DNA of 64,000 bases from Nocardioides immobilis (GTDB lineage Bacteria; Actinomycetota; Actinomycetes; Propionibacteriales; Nocardioidaceae), in the NCBI RefSeq assembly GCF_003515065.1, contig NZ_QXGH01000010.1, positions 186,001 to 250,000 of the forward strand, read 5' to 3'. The position numbers and the translations under genes were made by a program. The notes beneath the pieces were generated by a model, which was not told the DNA's origin, made no database searches, and worked only from the letters and a program-made list of their open reading frames with translations. Positions 33,505 to 42,080 of this stretch are shown piece by piece (within the stretch, counting starts at the first letter, position 1; each line of letters begins with the position of its first letter).

Positions 33505-34125
33505 ATGCAGCGTGAACGACGACGGGACCCTTACCCGTGGACCTGGGAGATCCCCGTCCTGGTGATCGGGATGACCCTCCTGGTGATGGTTATCGGGATC
33601 CAGATGGGCCGCTCGACTGCGAACCTGCTCGCCGGTGCGGGCTGGACCTGGCCCGACACCAGCGCCGGGCCCGGGTTCTCCTCGCCGCTGGGCACCGCGT
33701 TCTGGACCAGCCTGCCCGGCGTCGTGACCGGCCACGCTGAGGCCGGCTTGCCCACCCCGGTCCCCGTCCCCTTGGCCGGCCCGTCGCTGGTGTGGACGAG
33801 CCTGGCGCTCACCGAGGCTGTGCTACTGACGGCCACCACCTGGATCGGCGCGCATGCCTACCAGCGGTGGGGACCCGGCCGGATGCGCGGCATGGCCACC
33901 TCGGCCGAGGCCGCGAAGCTGCTCGGCATCACCCGGCTGCGGAAGGTCTCATGGATCGTCCGCCCCGACCTGTACGGAAAGCACGTCCCGAAGCCAGCGC
34001 CGGTGGCCCGGGATGCCGGCGACACCGGCGCAGCCGATGTCGAGATTGGCTGCGGTATGAGCCCCTGGTTGGTCAAGGGCAGATCGGGGACATCAGCCGG
34101 CGACACGGACGGACGTCCCGGATGA
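33505..34125 (+). CDS. membrane protein preceding the coupling protein
   Basis: 206 residues. AGGAGGTG lies at a suitable distance from the ATG at 33505. Two helices are visible (about residues 14-36, IPVLVIGMTLLVMVIGIQMG, and about 90-112, SLVWTSLALTEAVLLTATTWIG) with a Gly/Pro-rich segment between them and a cytoplasmic C-terminus. In VirD4-type coupling proteins the membrane anchor is often fused to the ATPase; here the ATPase lacks helices, and this overlapping gene may supply the anchor. That split-gene reading is inference. Confidence 0.7.
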   Translation: MQRERRRDPYPWTWEIPVLVIGMTLLVMVIGIQMGRSTANLLAGAGWTWPDTSAGPGFSSPLGTAFWTSLPGVVTGHAEAGLPTPVPVPLAGPSLVWTSLALTEAVLLTATTWIGAHAYQRWGPGRMRGMATSAEAAKLLGITRLRKVSWIVRPDLYGKHVPKPAPVARDAGDTGAADVEIGCGMSPWLVKGRSGTSAGDTDGRPG

Positions 34126-35588
34126 AGCTGCGATTCGACCCCTGGGACGTCGGCTGGCGCATCGGCAAGGCGCACGAACCGCGCGGTGGCGAGCTATGGG
34201 TCCCCTGGGACCGCACGGCCGGCGTCATCGGCCCTCAAGGCAGCGGCAAGACCCTCGACCTGCTCACCCCGGCGCTGCTCGGCGCACCGGGCGCAGCGCT
34301 GGTCACCTTGACCAAGGTTGAGGACCTGCTGCTCAGCCTCACCGAGCGATCCCGCGACGACCGGCCCTGTGTGGTCCTCGACCCGTTCGGGCTGGCCGAG
34401 GGCGTGGCAGGTGACGGGGTCGACGAGCTGATCTGGGACCCCATCGCCGGATGCGTTGACCCCAAGGTCGCCGAGCGCCGTGCCAAAGCGTTTACCGCCG
34501 GCACCGTCAAGGGCGCCACCAACGGCGGCACCGGAGACGAGGCCGCCCGGTTCTACGCCGCGGAGTCGGCCAAGGTGCTCCAGGGTTACTTCCACGCTGC
34601 CGCGCTGACCGGCAAGAGGCTCGACGACGTCCTGCAGTGGGTGGCCAACCCCGCAGCGGCCAGCCAACCCATGGAGATCCTGCGCCGCCACCCGCACGCC
34701 GAGCCGTTCTGGCACGGACTGCTGCACGGCGCACTCAACGGCGACGACCGCACCGCCGGCAACACCATCACCACCGTGCAGCAGGCCGTCAGCCTCTTCT
34801 TCCAAGCCGATACCCGCCGCCGCTGCGCGCCCACACCCGGGCAGTCGGCCACCGACCTGGCCGACGTGATCCGCCGCCGCGGCACCATCTACCTCCTCGG
34901 CCGGGAGGACCCCTACGCCTCCGCCAGCCCCCTGATGACCGCGGTCGCCGAGCACGTGCTCGACACCGGTCTCCTCCTGGCCAACAGCTCGCCCTGGGGT
35001 GGCCGCCTGTGCCCGCCGCTGCTCTCGGTGCTCGACGAGCTTCCCTCGACCGCTCCGCTGCCCACGCTGCGCACCCGGATGGCCAACGAGCGGGCACAAG
35101 GGCTCTCGTTCATTTGGGCCGCGCAGACCAGGCCGCAGCTGACCAGCATCTTTGGTGAGCACGAAGCCCGGGCTCTGCTCGGCCTGACCAACACCCTCGT
35201 GATGTTCGGCGGATCCAAGGACGTCGCGTTCAACCAGGAGATCTCAGACCTTCTCGGCCAGGTGCGCATCGGCCGCCGCACGCATCGGTTCAGCGGTGGC
35301 GGCTACGAGGGTGACGACATCGCGATCCTCCGACCGGAGGAGGTCCGCCAACTGCCTGAGCGGAGGGCTCTGGTGATCGCCGAGAACGCCAAGCCGATCA
35401 TCGCCAAGCTCCACCGCTGCGTGGAGGGCAAGGCCGGCGAGCGCTTGCTCACTGACCAGCGCGCCCTGCGCGAACAGCTGACCAACGACCGCCGGATGGT
35501 CATCACCCCCGAAGCCCGCGCCACCGCAGCCCTCCTCGAAGCCCGCCGCCTCGGCTTCGTCGACGACGACAGGAGCGAGCTCCGATGA
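34122..35588 (+). CDS. VirD4/TraG-like type IV coupling protein
   Basis: 488 residues from the ATG at 34122, which overlaps the previous stop by 4 bases. Walker A is GPQGSGKTLDLLTPALL (about residue 38). The Walker B-like LLSVLDELPSTAPLPTLRTR and the Gln-rich SFIWAAQTRPQL are typical of TraG/VirD4 proteins. These hexameric ATPases link the relaxase-DNA complex to the channel. No transmembrane helices are encoded here, consistent with the anchor being supplied by the upstream gene. Confidence 0.9.
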   Translation: MKLRFDPWDVGWRIGKAHEPRGGELWVPWDRTAGVIGPQGSGKTLDLLTPALLGAPGAALVTLTKVEDLLLSLTERSRDDRPCVVLDPFGLAEGVAGDGVDELIWDPIAGCVDPKVAERRAKAFTAGTVKGATNGGTGDEAARFYAAESAKVLQGYFHAAALTGKRLDDVLQWVANPAAASQPMEILRRHPHAEPFWHGLLHGALNGDDRTAGNTITTVQQAVSLFFQADTRRRCAPTPGQSATDLADVIRRRGTIYLLGREDPYASASPLMTAVAEHVLDTGLLLANSSPWGGRLCPPLLSVLDELPSTAPLPTLRTRMANERAQGLSFIWAAQTRPQLTSIFGEHEARALLGLTNTLVMFGGSKDVAFNQEISDLLGQVRIGRRTHRFSGGGYEGDDIAILRPEEVRQLPERRALVIAENAKPIIAKLHRCVEGKAGERLLTDQRALREQLTNDRRMVITPEARATAALLEARRLGFVDDDRSELR

Positions 35589-36286
35589 CCCTCCACTCCG
35601 ATCCCGTCCGCCCGCGGGCGCCGATGGTCTGGCCGTTCCCGGTGCCAGGCAACTTGGTCCGACACGCCTACCACGAGCTCCACATCGCGATCAACGGCAC
35701 CAAGGAGGAGCAGAAGGCCCTCGGCAACCACGCGCTTCTCCCACGGCCGTGGGAACCAGCCACCTGCCTAGCCCCGGGTCTGCGTCACGAGGTGTGGCAG
35801 TGGCTCGAGCAAATCGTGAGCTGGCTCAACCGCGAGTACACGTGGGAGGTCACCGGCCTCATCCCGACCTGCTGGCCTTCCCATCCCCACCTGGTACACG
35901 AGATCGCCGTACTGGCCGACCAACGACGCCGCGCGGGACTGGCGATGACCAGCGACGCGCTCGAGGAGTGGCACCGCTACTGCCTGCCAGCGTTCCTCGA
36001 CCGCATGCGCACCCGGCTCAAGTCCCACTGCGAGGACGAACACAAGCAGTGGCCGGGACGCCCGCGCCACAGCGAGCACCTCTCCGAGAAACACATCGAG
36101 CAGCGAGAGGACACCTACGCCCTCGACATCGACGCCCTCCCGGGCCGCCGGCGCGCGCGCGAGCAGCAACAGCCGGCCGGGCCTGCACGCCTGGGCCTGG
36201 TTGACCTCGACACCGGCGAAGTCCACGACGACTTGCCGCCCGATCGCCCGCCGCGGACGCGCACCGAGAAGGGACCTCGCTCATGA
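35585..36286 (+). CDS. hypothetical protein, DUF4913-like
   Basis: 233 residues with a 4-base overlap to the coupling-protein gene. The central part (EVWQWLEQIVSWLNREYTW, PTCWPSHPHLVHEIAVLAD, EEWHRYCLPAFLDRMRTRL) resembles the DUF4913 pattern of small actinobacterial mobile-element proteins, though the match is not strict. The C-terminal 60 residues are charged and disordered. It probably belongs to the transfer operon. Its function is unknown. Confidence 0.65.
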   Translation: MTLHSDPVRPRAPMVWPFPVPGNLVRHAYHELHIAINGTKEEQKALGNHALLPRPWEPATCLAPGLRHEVWQWLEQIVSWLNREYTWEVTGLIPTCWPSHPHLVHEIAVLADQRRRAGLAMTSDALEEWHRYCLPAFLDRMRTRLKSHCEDEHKQWPGRPRHSEHLSEKHIEQREDTYALDIDALPGRRRAREQQQPAGPARLGLVDLDTGEVHDDLPPDRPPRTRTEKGPRS

Positions 36287-36737
36287 TCCCGATCACCGAG
36301 CAGCGAAGGCAATCAACCGTGTCCAGCGAGCACTCAGGGCGCTCGGCGAGCATCCGCGAACGAGCAAGCGGCAGCTGGGTCTCGCCCGGGAGCAGCTGAC
36401 CGAACTGCTACAGCCTCCCCGAGAGTTCATGGGTCTGGGAGGCGGTAGAGACGACCGAGGCCAACGCCGCACGTCGAGGTGCCCGCGCTAGCACCTGACC
36501 GAAGATCCTCAGTGGGTTCTCCTTGCCAGATTCCAGGCCGCCAGGCGCCCGATGTGTGGGGTCGCAACAGGATCATCGGGAACGTATGCGCCGCTACCTG
36601 AGCCAGCAGTTCGCGCAGATCGAGCCGGCCACCCCACGCTGAGGTCTTACCGCCTCCGAGGGCCTCCGAACGGATCCGCTGCACCCACGACTGGTGTGCC
36701 TCATCGGCATCTGGTCCTGGTCGTCAATCGTGGCTCC
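36287..36737. other. gene-poor stretch with a possible decayed small gene
   Basis: No intact gene can be defended. On the + strand between about 36297 and 36420 a frame reads AAKAINRVQRALRALGEHPR and then TSKRQLGLAREQLTELLQ, which has the composition of a real helical protein, but it has no usable start codon, and the frame continues from inside the preceding gene. It may be a small gene that lost its start. The remainder shows no feature. Confidence 0.4.
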
Positions 36738-37091
36738 TTAGGAAGGGTTTGAGCCTCGCGTGCTTGGCCAAGCCGTCGAGACGTGACCCCACTCGGATAA
36801 AGGCGCCACGGCCGCCGCTCGGCGGGTCGAGGCATTGTTCGCCGTTGCGTCTGCCATGAGTCGGGCACGAAGGTCAGCCACGAACTCCGGGCGCGCCGAG
36901 ATCGGTCGCATGGCTTCCAAGACTGCGATGACGCGGGCCAGTTGGTCCAGGGATGGGTCGGGGACGGTTTCCCAAAATGGCCTGCCCCGCCCCTGCTGCG
37001 TCGCGTGCCACTCGCGGTGGAACGCCATGAGCCTGGGCGCAACCCACGCGCCGCACGTCTCACAGCCCCGAGGCGATGTGCTCACAGCCAC
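36738..37091 (-). CDS. small protein with Cys-x-x-Cys/His zinc-finger-like start
   Basis: 117 residues from a GTG at 37091 (a second GTG two codons later is possible). The N-terminus CETCGAWVAPRLMAFHREWH has the spacing of a zinc-binding motif (CxxC...HxxxH). A helical segment follows (LDQLARVIAVLEAMRPISARPEFVADLRARLM). Small proteins of this type occur in actinobacterial accessory regions. Function unknown. No strong ribosome site is apparent, so confidence is limited. Confidence 0.5.
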   Translation of the reverse strand: MAVSTSPRGCETCGAWVAPRLMAFHREWHATQQGRGRPFWETVPDPSLDQLARVIAVLEAMRPISARPEFVADLRARLMADATANNASTRRAAAVAPLSEWGHVSTAWPSTRGSNPS

Positions 37092-37255
37092 ATCAACTAT
37101 CGGTGCGTTAGTCGGTTACGGACCGCTATTGCTTGAGAGGGATCAGAACAGCGAATCGATCCGGACGCGGGACGTGGGACAGGAGGCTGCACCTTGAGGA
37201 GCTTTCATTCCTCGTGGGCGGGAATGCTGCGTTGGTCTCGCCGGAGCGGATGGTC

Positions 37256-37612
37256 CTAGGGGATCTCTACCATGACGATAGGAATCTGGTCCGGGTCCTC
37301 GATCCACAGCTCCAGGAGTCCCCATGGCTCTCGCCGAGGTTCGCGGAGAATGGATACACCGGCATCCACCAGACGCCGATGCTGCGCGTACACATCACGA
37401 ACCTGCATCCACAACGCGATTCCGTCTCCGCGTGGGTCAGTTGTCTGACCGCTGACCTCGAGGAGGCTGTTGCCGAGGAAGAACACCAGGCCGGGTGCGT
37501 CCGGGCTGCCGAACTCCCGATAGATGGCCAGACCCAGCGCGTCTCGGTAGGACCGGTGACTGCGTAGAAGGTCTGAGGGGCGTAGGAGAATTCGGCTGCT
37601 GAGGACCTCCAT
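37256..37612 (-). CDS. VOC family protein (glyoxalase/bleomycin-resistance fold)
   Basis: 118 residues from the ATG at 37612 (MEVLSSRILLRPSDLLRSHRSYRDALGLAIYREFG). Longer starts up to 37777 would add a low-complexity leader. The opening strand-helix RILLRPSDLLRSHRSYRDALGLAIYREFG, the central GLVFFLGNSLLEV and the C-terminal WGLLELWIEDPDQIPIVMVE are typical of the vicinal oxygen chelate fold. The substrate is unknown. The gene stands alone on the minus strand between accessory genes. Confidence 0.8.
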   Translation of the reverse strand: MEVLSSRILLRPSDLLRSHRSYRDALGLAIYREFGSPDAPGLVFFLGNSLLEVSGQTTDPRGDGIALWMQVRDVYAQHRRLVDAGVSILREPRREPWGLLELWIEDPDQIPIVMVEIP

Positions 37613-37939
37613 GAGGTCATCTTGCCCGGCCAGCGGCATGGCCTCCTCAACCCAAGCAAGCTGGCTCGCGGAGACAGGACGCGCCTTCGAGGGATTGGGA
37701 CCCGCCGGCGCCGCCCTTGTCGCCCTGTCTGTCCGAGGGCGAGGCAGGGAGTGACGTGTCTTCACTGTGAGGTGCAAATAGCTGGGCGACCGCGGATCCG
37801 GACCGGAGGGCCCGTCGTCGAAATGCGATGAATTCCTGATGGCAGAGCCCTGTTTTGCGCCTGACCGGTTCGTTGCTTAGCGTTGCCGACCTGTGTCGGC
37901 TTGGCTGCCGTGCCGCGGACATGTCGAAAGGTGATTGTT

Positions 37940-38341
37940 TTGAAGCTCACACTTGATTCCACCGAACCGCTTGAGGACGCGATGCGTGTTCTCGGCGCGC
38001 TGTACGGCGTCACGCTCGTCGTTTCCCCCGATGAGCAAGACCGGACTCGGTCCGCTCGGAAGACCGCGTCCAAGCCCGCCAGGAAGAGCGCGAACAAGGT
38101 GGCCGCCAGCAAGAAGACGGTGAACGGCGCGCCGTCGGCGAAGAAGAAGACCCCTGTCGTCGCGTCCTCCACCAAAGCCGCGAAACCCCGGTCGAAGCAG
38201 AAGACCGCTCAACGCTCTGTTAGCGCCTCCCGCAATGCCGAGGTCCGTTCCTGGGCACGCCAAAATGGATTCACCGTCAGTGACCGCGGGAGGCTGCCTG
38301 CCTCGGTCGTGACGGCATATCGCAACGCTCAAAGCGCCTGA
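37940..38341 (+). CDS. Lsr2-like nucleoid-associated protein
   Basis: 133 residues. The TTG at 37940 is preferred because AAAGGTG lies just upstream; the GTG at 37931 overlaps that site. The C-terminus (AEVRSWARQNGFTVSDRGRL, PASVVTAYRNA) matches the Lsr2 DNA-binding domain, with RGR as the minor-groove hook. The middle is a Lys/Ala-rich linker. The N-terminus differs from the usual Lsr2 dimerisation domain. Lsr2 proteins silence AT-rich foreign DNA, so this copy could be the element's own silencer or counter-silencer. Confidence 0.82.
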   Translation: MKLTLDSTEPLEDAMRVLGALYGVTLVVSPDEQDRTRSARKTASKPARKSANKVAASKKTVNGAPSAKKKTPVVASSTKAAKPRSKQKTAQRSVSASRNAEVRSWARQNGFTVSDRGRLPASVVTAYRNAQSA

Positions 38342-38634
38342 GCCGTCCACACCGGCGCCGACCTTCAACACCGGTCCGGTGCACATCTCGGCGCGTGCGC
38401 GGCGCGGGCCGTCGCCTCCGCGGAACGACGAGGCGCGCGGGAGCACTCGGCTGCGTAAGCGAGTACCTCCGGGCGCCTCGTCAGATCCATGTCTAGCGAA
38501 GGTTCGCCCAGGTCACAACGATGCTTGAAATAGCAACCTCAAGTGATGCCAACTCGGGGAATCCAACTTCGGCCGACAAGCTCCGGCCAGCGCCGTGACC
38601 ACGGGCAACACAGAGGAGACCGCATCGGTCCACT
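38342..38634. other. intergenic stretch before the cassette-like region
   Basis: About 290 bases with no defensible gene. It contains GC-rich inverted sequence such as ACCGG-TCC-GGT near 38374, which could act as a terminator for the Lsr2-like gene. CCAAC motifs occur at several points before repeat copy A. Confidence 0.4.
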
Positions 38635-38653
38635 GGCGGCGGAAGGACGCACC
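38635..38653 (+). repeat. cassette repeat copy A
   Basis: GGCGGCGGAAGGACGCACC. It corresponds to the right half of the family (GCGGCGAAGTGACGCACC), and the hairpin arm is degenerate. It lies 100 bases before the Ala/Ser-rich lipoprotein gene and would close the preceding, apparently gene-less unit. Confidence 0.5.
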
Positions 38654-38751
38654 CCTGAGCCGGCTGGCGAGAAGCCACCGAAACCTCGCAGGGTGAGGGG
38701 CGCTGTCGATTCGGGAGACGCGATGACGATCCAGGTCTAGGGTCGGACGGC

Positions 38752-39309
38752 ATGAAGCGCCTCCTCGGGACTGTGTTTGTCGCCGGTCTGCTTGCCGGTT
38801 GCGGCGAAGACAAGAACGACGCGGCGGCCGACGCCAGCGCATCTGCTGCCGAGGCCTCGGCGTCTTCGGTCTCGGCTGAGGTCGAAGCTTCAGTGAGCGC
38901 AGAGGCAGAGGCGTCGGCCAGCGCCCAGGCCCAAGCACAAGCCGATTTCGATCGTTGTCGCCGAACGTTGTCGGGTCTCGCGGATTCACTGAGCGAGATC
39001 GATTCGCGGCTGAACGTAGGCATGAACTACGACGAGTACGGCGACCGATTGGGAGACACTCAGGTCGCCTACGACCGCACAGTCAAGGCAATCCGCAAGC
39101 AGACCCCTGAATGCATAGACGCCGCAGTTGCTCTGGAAAGCGCGTTCAACGCGTACGTCAACGTCTACGACGTTTGGGGCAACTGCATCGACGACTACTA
39201 CTGCGACTTCTCAGAGGGCGTCCCAAATGACAAGGCGCAGGCTGGCTGGGCGAAGGCGACCAAGGCAATCGGAAAGGCCGAGCGACTGCTCCGACAGATG
39301 CGCCCGTAG
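38752..39309 (+). CDS. Ala/Ser-rich lipoprotein
   Basis: 185 residues. MKRLLGTVFVAGLLAGC is a lipoprotein signal with a lipobox LAGC. The next 55 residues are almost only Ala, Ser, Glu and Asp (ASASAAEASASSVSAEVEAS), a flexible spacer, and the C-terminal 110 residues form a helical domain with three Cys. It should be surface-anchored. The function is unknown. The gene stands alone, with repeat copies on both sides. Confidence 0.75.
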   Translation: MKRLLGTVFVAGLLAGCGEDKNDAAADASASAAEASASSVSAEVEASVSAEAEASASAQAQAQADFDRCRRTLSGLADSLSEIDSRLNVGMNYDEYGDRLGDTQVAYDRTVKAIRKQTPECIDAAVALESAFNAYVNVYDVWGNCIDDYYCDFSEGVPNDKAQAGWAKATKAIGKAERLLRQMRP

Positions 39310-39337
39310 TGCGCGTTGTCCTCCCTGCCCAACGAGA

Positions 39338-39361
39338 CCTGCCGCTTCGCGGCGTAGTGAC
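39338..39361 (+). repeat. cassette repeat copy B, left part (split by IS110)
   Basis: CCTGCCGC-TTC-GCGGCG then TAGTGAC. The unit follows GCCCAAC (39327-39333) and stops matching the family exactly after GTGAC. The missing GCACC reappears at 41126-41130 on the other side of the IS110 element. Confidence 0.7.
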
Positions 39362-39649
39362 CAGCCTATGGGGACGAAGTCAACGGGCTTGGCTTTGTTG
39401 AGTTGTGCAGGGCTGATCGGCTCGCCAGGTTCGCCGGCGGGCTGCTGGTCTTGGTTGTGGTGCGCCGTTGGCGTTGGCGGGGGCCTCGCGCCCGTCTCCT
39501 GCCCTACGTAGCGTGCAAGCGGGTTCGTTCCCGACAGCCTTCATCCGGGCTTTGCTGGGGACGGGCGGGGCTGCCCATGGTCACTTGCGGGATGTGATCC
39601 CGACGCACGTGCGGGCTCGCCCCGTCCGGTCGGCTACGACGCGTGGGGG

Positions 39650-41029
39650 TCAGGCGGCAGCGGCGGCCCCCTTCGCGCATTCACGGGACTGGGGCTTGAA
39701 GCCGCTGGCGATGGCGGGGTCCCAGGCGGTGCCGGTGGTGATCACCGCGTGCAGCTGGCGCAGCAGACTGCCGGCGACCGCGACCCGGGCCTGGGTCTTG
39801 GTGAGCTTGTTGTCGGCCCGGCCGGTCAGGTGCGCGTACCGGGCGGCAAGCACGGGGTTGTTCCGCAACGCGGCCCACACCGCCCGCCAGGCCGCCAGCC
39901 GCAGCTGCGGACGGCCGCGGCCGCTGATGCCGGTCTTGCCCTGGTAGGCGCCCGAGGCGTTGTCGCGAGGACACAGCCCGGCGTGCTTTACCAGCGCCCT
40001 CGCGCTGGTGAACCGGGTGGGGTCGCCGGTCTCGGCGAGGATGGCGGCGGCGCCGACCGCGGACAGCCCGGGGATGCTGGTCACCAGCGTGGTCAGGCCC
40101 AGCTCGTCGAGCACCTCGACCATCCGGGCCTCAACCACGGCCTTTTCGGCGCGGGCGTGGGCCAGGTCGGCCAGCGCGAACCGGGTCCGCTCCAGAGCGC
40201 CGGCGCGCTGGCTGGCCACGCCGGCTTCTGCCCGGGCCGGGTCGGCCGCGGCGTCGAAGACGGCCCGCACGATCCCCGAGTGCCAGCGGGTGGTGCCGTG
40301 GCGGGGCAGCTCGCGGCGCACCGCCGTCGCGAACCGGGTCCAGCCCCAGCGGCGGATCACGGTCAGGTCGCCGGTGGCGCCGACCCGGTCCAAGACCACC
40401 GTGATCGCGGCCAGCCAGCTCTTGGACTTGAACGGCTCGCCGGCGGCCTGCAGTGCCGCCGGCCAGGCGCACTCGAGCAGGTCGGTGACTTGCAGGCGCG
40501 CCGCGGTGGCATCGGTGACCAGAGCTCCCCGGCGGGCGCCGAGGTGCCGCAGCCGCGCCCACGCCGGCTCGGCGCGCTCGGGCAGGTAGCAGCGCAGCTC
40601 GGTGACCAGCCGGGCGATGATCATCGCGTCGGTCTCATCGCTCTTGTTGTGAGTGAAGTCCTCGCTCTCCCGAGCCCGGCGCACCAGCAGCGGCTGCACG
40701 CACACCAGCCGGGCCTCCGCGGCGATCTGGTCCAGCACCCGCCAGCGGTGCCCGGTCGGCTCGCAGGCGACCACGACCGATGAGAACCCCGCCGCCGCGG
40801 CCTGGGCCAGCCCCCACCCCACCGCCTCACGCAGCTGCCACGCCTTGGCCTTCACCGTGCGGCGGGCCAACACCCGGGAGTCCTGGTCGGTCAACGCGCA
40901 CACCTGCTTGTCCGCGGCAAGATCGAACGCGAGCACCGCGGTCTCCCGGGTGACGACCGCACGCAGCGCCGCAAGCCTGTCGTTGCGACGGCGATCTCCG
41001 CGTGAGAGCCGACGACTAGGGTTGGACAT
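39650..41029 (-). CDS. IS110-family transposase
   Basis: 459 residues from the ATG at 41029 (MSNPSRRLSRGDRRRNDR). The N-terminal DEDD domain is seen in VLAFDLAADKQVCALTD, VVVACEPTGHRWRVLD and FTHNKSDETDAMIIARLV. The C-terminal part has VTSIPGLSAVGAAAILAETG and the Ser-containing NASGAYQGKTGISGRGRPQ motif of the transposase_20 domain. Together these define an IS110/IS1111-type recombinase, which uses a structured RNA to choose sites. It appears complete. An ATG or GTG further upstream is not needed. Confidence 0.92.
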   Translation of the reverse strand: MSNPSRRLSRGDRRRNDRLAALRAVVTRETAVLAFDLAADKQVCALTDQDSRVLARRTVKAKAWQLREAVGWGLAQAAAAGFSSVVVACEPTGHRWRVLDQIAAEARLVCVQPLLVRRARESEDFTHNKSDETDAMIIARLVTELRCYLPERAEPAWARLRHLGARRGALVTDATAARLQVTDLLECAWPAALQAAGEPFKSKSWLAAITVVLDRVGATGDLTVIRRWGWTRFATAVRRELPRHGTTRWHSGIVRAVFDAAADPARAEAGVASQRAGALERTRFALADLAHARAEKAVVEARMVEVLDELGLTTLVTSIPGLSAVGAAAILAETGDPTRFTSARALVKHAGLCPRDNASGAYQGKTGISGRGRPQLRLAAWRAVWAALRNNPVLAARYAHLTGRADNKLTKTQARVAVAGSLLRQLHAVITTGTAWDPAIASGFKPQSRECAKGAAAAA

Positions 41030-41030
41030 G

Positions 41031-41089
41031 CATCCTCCTGATGAGTGGTCTGGGACACCAAGCCCGTCAACCCCATCAGGGGGATGCCT
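41031..41089. repeat. inverted repeat near the transposase start
   Basis: GCATCCTCCTGATG, just upstream of the transposase start, and CATCAGGGGGATGC near 41076-41089 are complementary except at one base. They can form a hairpin within the short upstream end of the IS110 element. It could serve in transposase regulation or as a subterminal recognition structure. Confidence 0.5.
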
Positions 41090-41125
41090 TGTCTCCCGGA
41101 ACAACACGCTCAGGTAGTTACTACG

Positions 41126-41130
41126 CACCA
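41126..41130 (+). repeat. cassette repeat copy B, right part
   Basis: GCACC immediately beyond the IS110 element completes copy B when joined to GTGAC at 39357-39361. Five bases alone would be meaningless, but position and the AC dinucleotide before them support the reading. Confidence 0.45.
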
Positions 41131-41187
41131 CGATCGCGCCCGCATCGCGGTCGGGAACCAGTTCGCGGATGCTGCCGTAACAGAGTC

Positions 41188-41979
41188 TCAGTCAGGAAGA
41201 CCCAGGCTGGCCCTGCTCTTGTCGGCCCAGTCGTTGCGCGCTTTCTCGAAATCTTGAGAAGCCTCCGCCCAACCAACCTGTGCCGCGTCCACGCGCTCTT
41301 GCGCCTGATCTGGGGTCACGTGGAAGAACGCCGCAATCGTGCCGTCCTGGGGAGGCGGACTACCCGACTTCGCCTCCTCCAGTGCCCGATGTCGCGTGCT
41401 GAACGCGTCTGCCAGTTCCCTCGAAGCTCCCTGCGCTTTCGACGCCTCTAACCAGAGCACATCCGCCACGAAGCGGAGTTCGCTTGCGCTGATCAGTTCG
41501 ACCGCATCGATCGCCGAGCGCAGTTCAGCGAAGGCCTCATCGAATTCGGATCCTGGCCGCTCGGGTGCGAAAAACAACCCTCCTGGGTCAGACTCGGCCA
41601 TTCGCCGGGCCACGTCAAAGGACCGGAAGGCGGTGTTCGAGACAGCTTGATACGCCTCGAGCCGGCGGTCGCGCCAATCGAGCAGGTCCGCTTGGCTGCG
41701 GCTGGCGTCCGATTCCATTGACTGTGCCTCAAGTTGCTGACGAAGACGCTCCCTTTCGGCTTCGAGTTGCTGCGCGAGGCGTTCGTTCTCACCCGCACTT
41801 TGGGTTCGAAAGTTCTCCGCCGCAGCTGCCAACTGATCTCGGTGGTTCTTGCGACTAGCCATCAGTTGCACGAGCGCAACGACAAGGCCCGCCAGCAGAC
41901 CAATCCCCGCCGACACCAGATTGCTGACGGCATCGGCATCCACGGGGGGAGCGTACGCAGAACCTAAAACCCCTGTCAC
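41188..41979 (-). CDS. membrane-anchored coiled-coil protein
   Basis: 263 residues from the GTG at 41979, preceded by TAGGTAGG-like sequence. One helix at about residues 22-44 (LVSAGIGLLAGLVVALVQLMAS) is followed by a long coiled coil (about 45-100: NERLAQQLEAERERLRQQLEAQ) and a helical C-terminal domain. No enzymatic motif is present. It is one of the few minus-strand genes in the cassette-like region. Function unknown. Confidence 0.7.
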   Translation of the reverse strand: MTGVLGSAYAPPVDADAVSNLVSAGIGLLAGLVVALVQLMASRKNHRDQLAAAAENFRTQSAGENERLAQQLEAERERLRQQLEAQSMESDASRSQADLLDWRDRRLEAYQAVSNTAFRSFDVARRMAESDPGGLFFAPERPGSEFDEAFAELRSAIDAVELISASELRFVADVLWLEASKAQGASRELADAFSTRHRALEEAKSGSPPPQDGTIAAFFHVTPDQAQERVDAAQVGWAEASQDFEKARNDWADKSRASLGLPD

Positions 41980-42080
41980 CTACCTACACTGCGTCGAGAC
42001 CAACGCCCGAGGGGTTGGCGCACCCTGCGAGCCGATCGAATGGGGCGCAATGCCGCACCCCGACCAAGGCCTGGCCCGTG

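Larger units (their letters stand above)
39362..41125 (-). mobile_element. IS110-family insertion sequence
   Basis: About 1,764 bases. The edges are inferred from the interrupted host repeat: GTGAC on the left and GCACC on the right, which join to the intact family sequence GTGACGCACC. AC is present at both junctions, as expected for the short core kept by IS110 recombination. The transposase occupies the minus strand, with 288 non-coding bases downstream of it and 96 upstream. The longer downstream part is where IS1111-type elements encode their guide (bridge) RNA. Confidence 0.7.

Noticed and set aside
39749..40783. Long + strand open frame across the IS110 transposase
   Set aside because: Antisense to a complete transposase with catalytic motifs; composition typical of a shadow frame.
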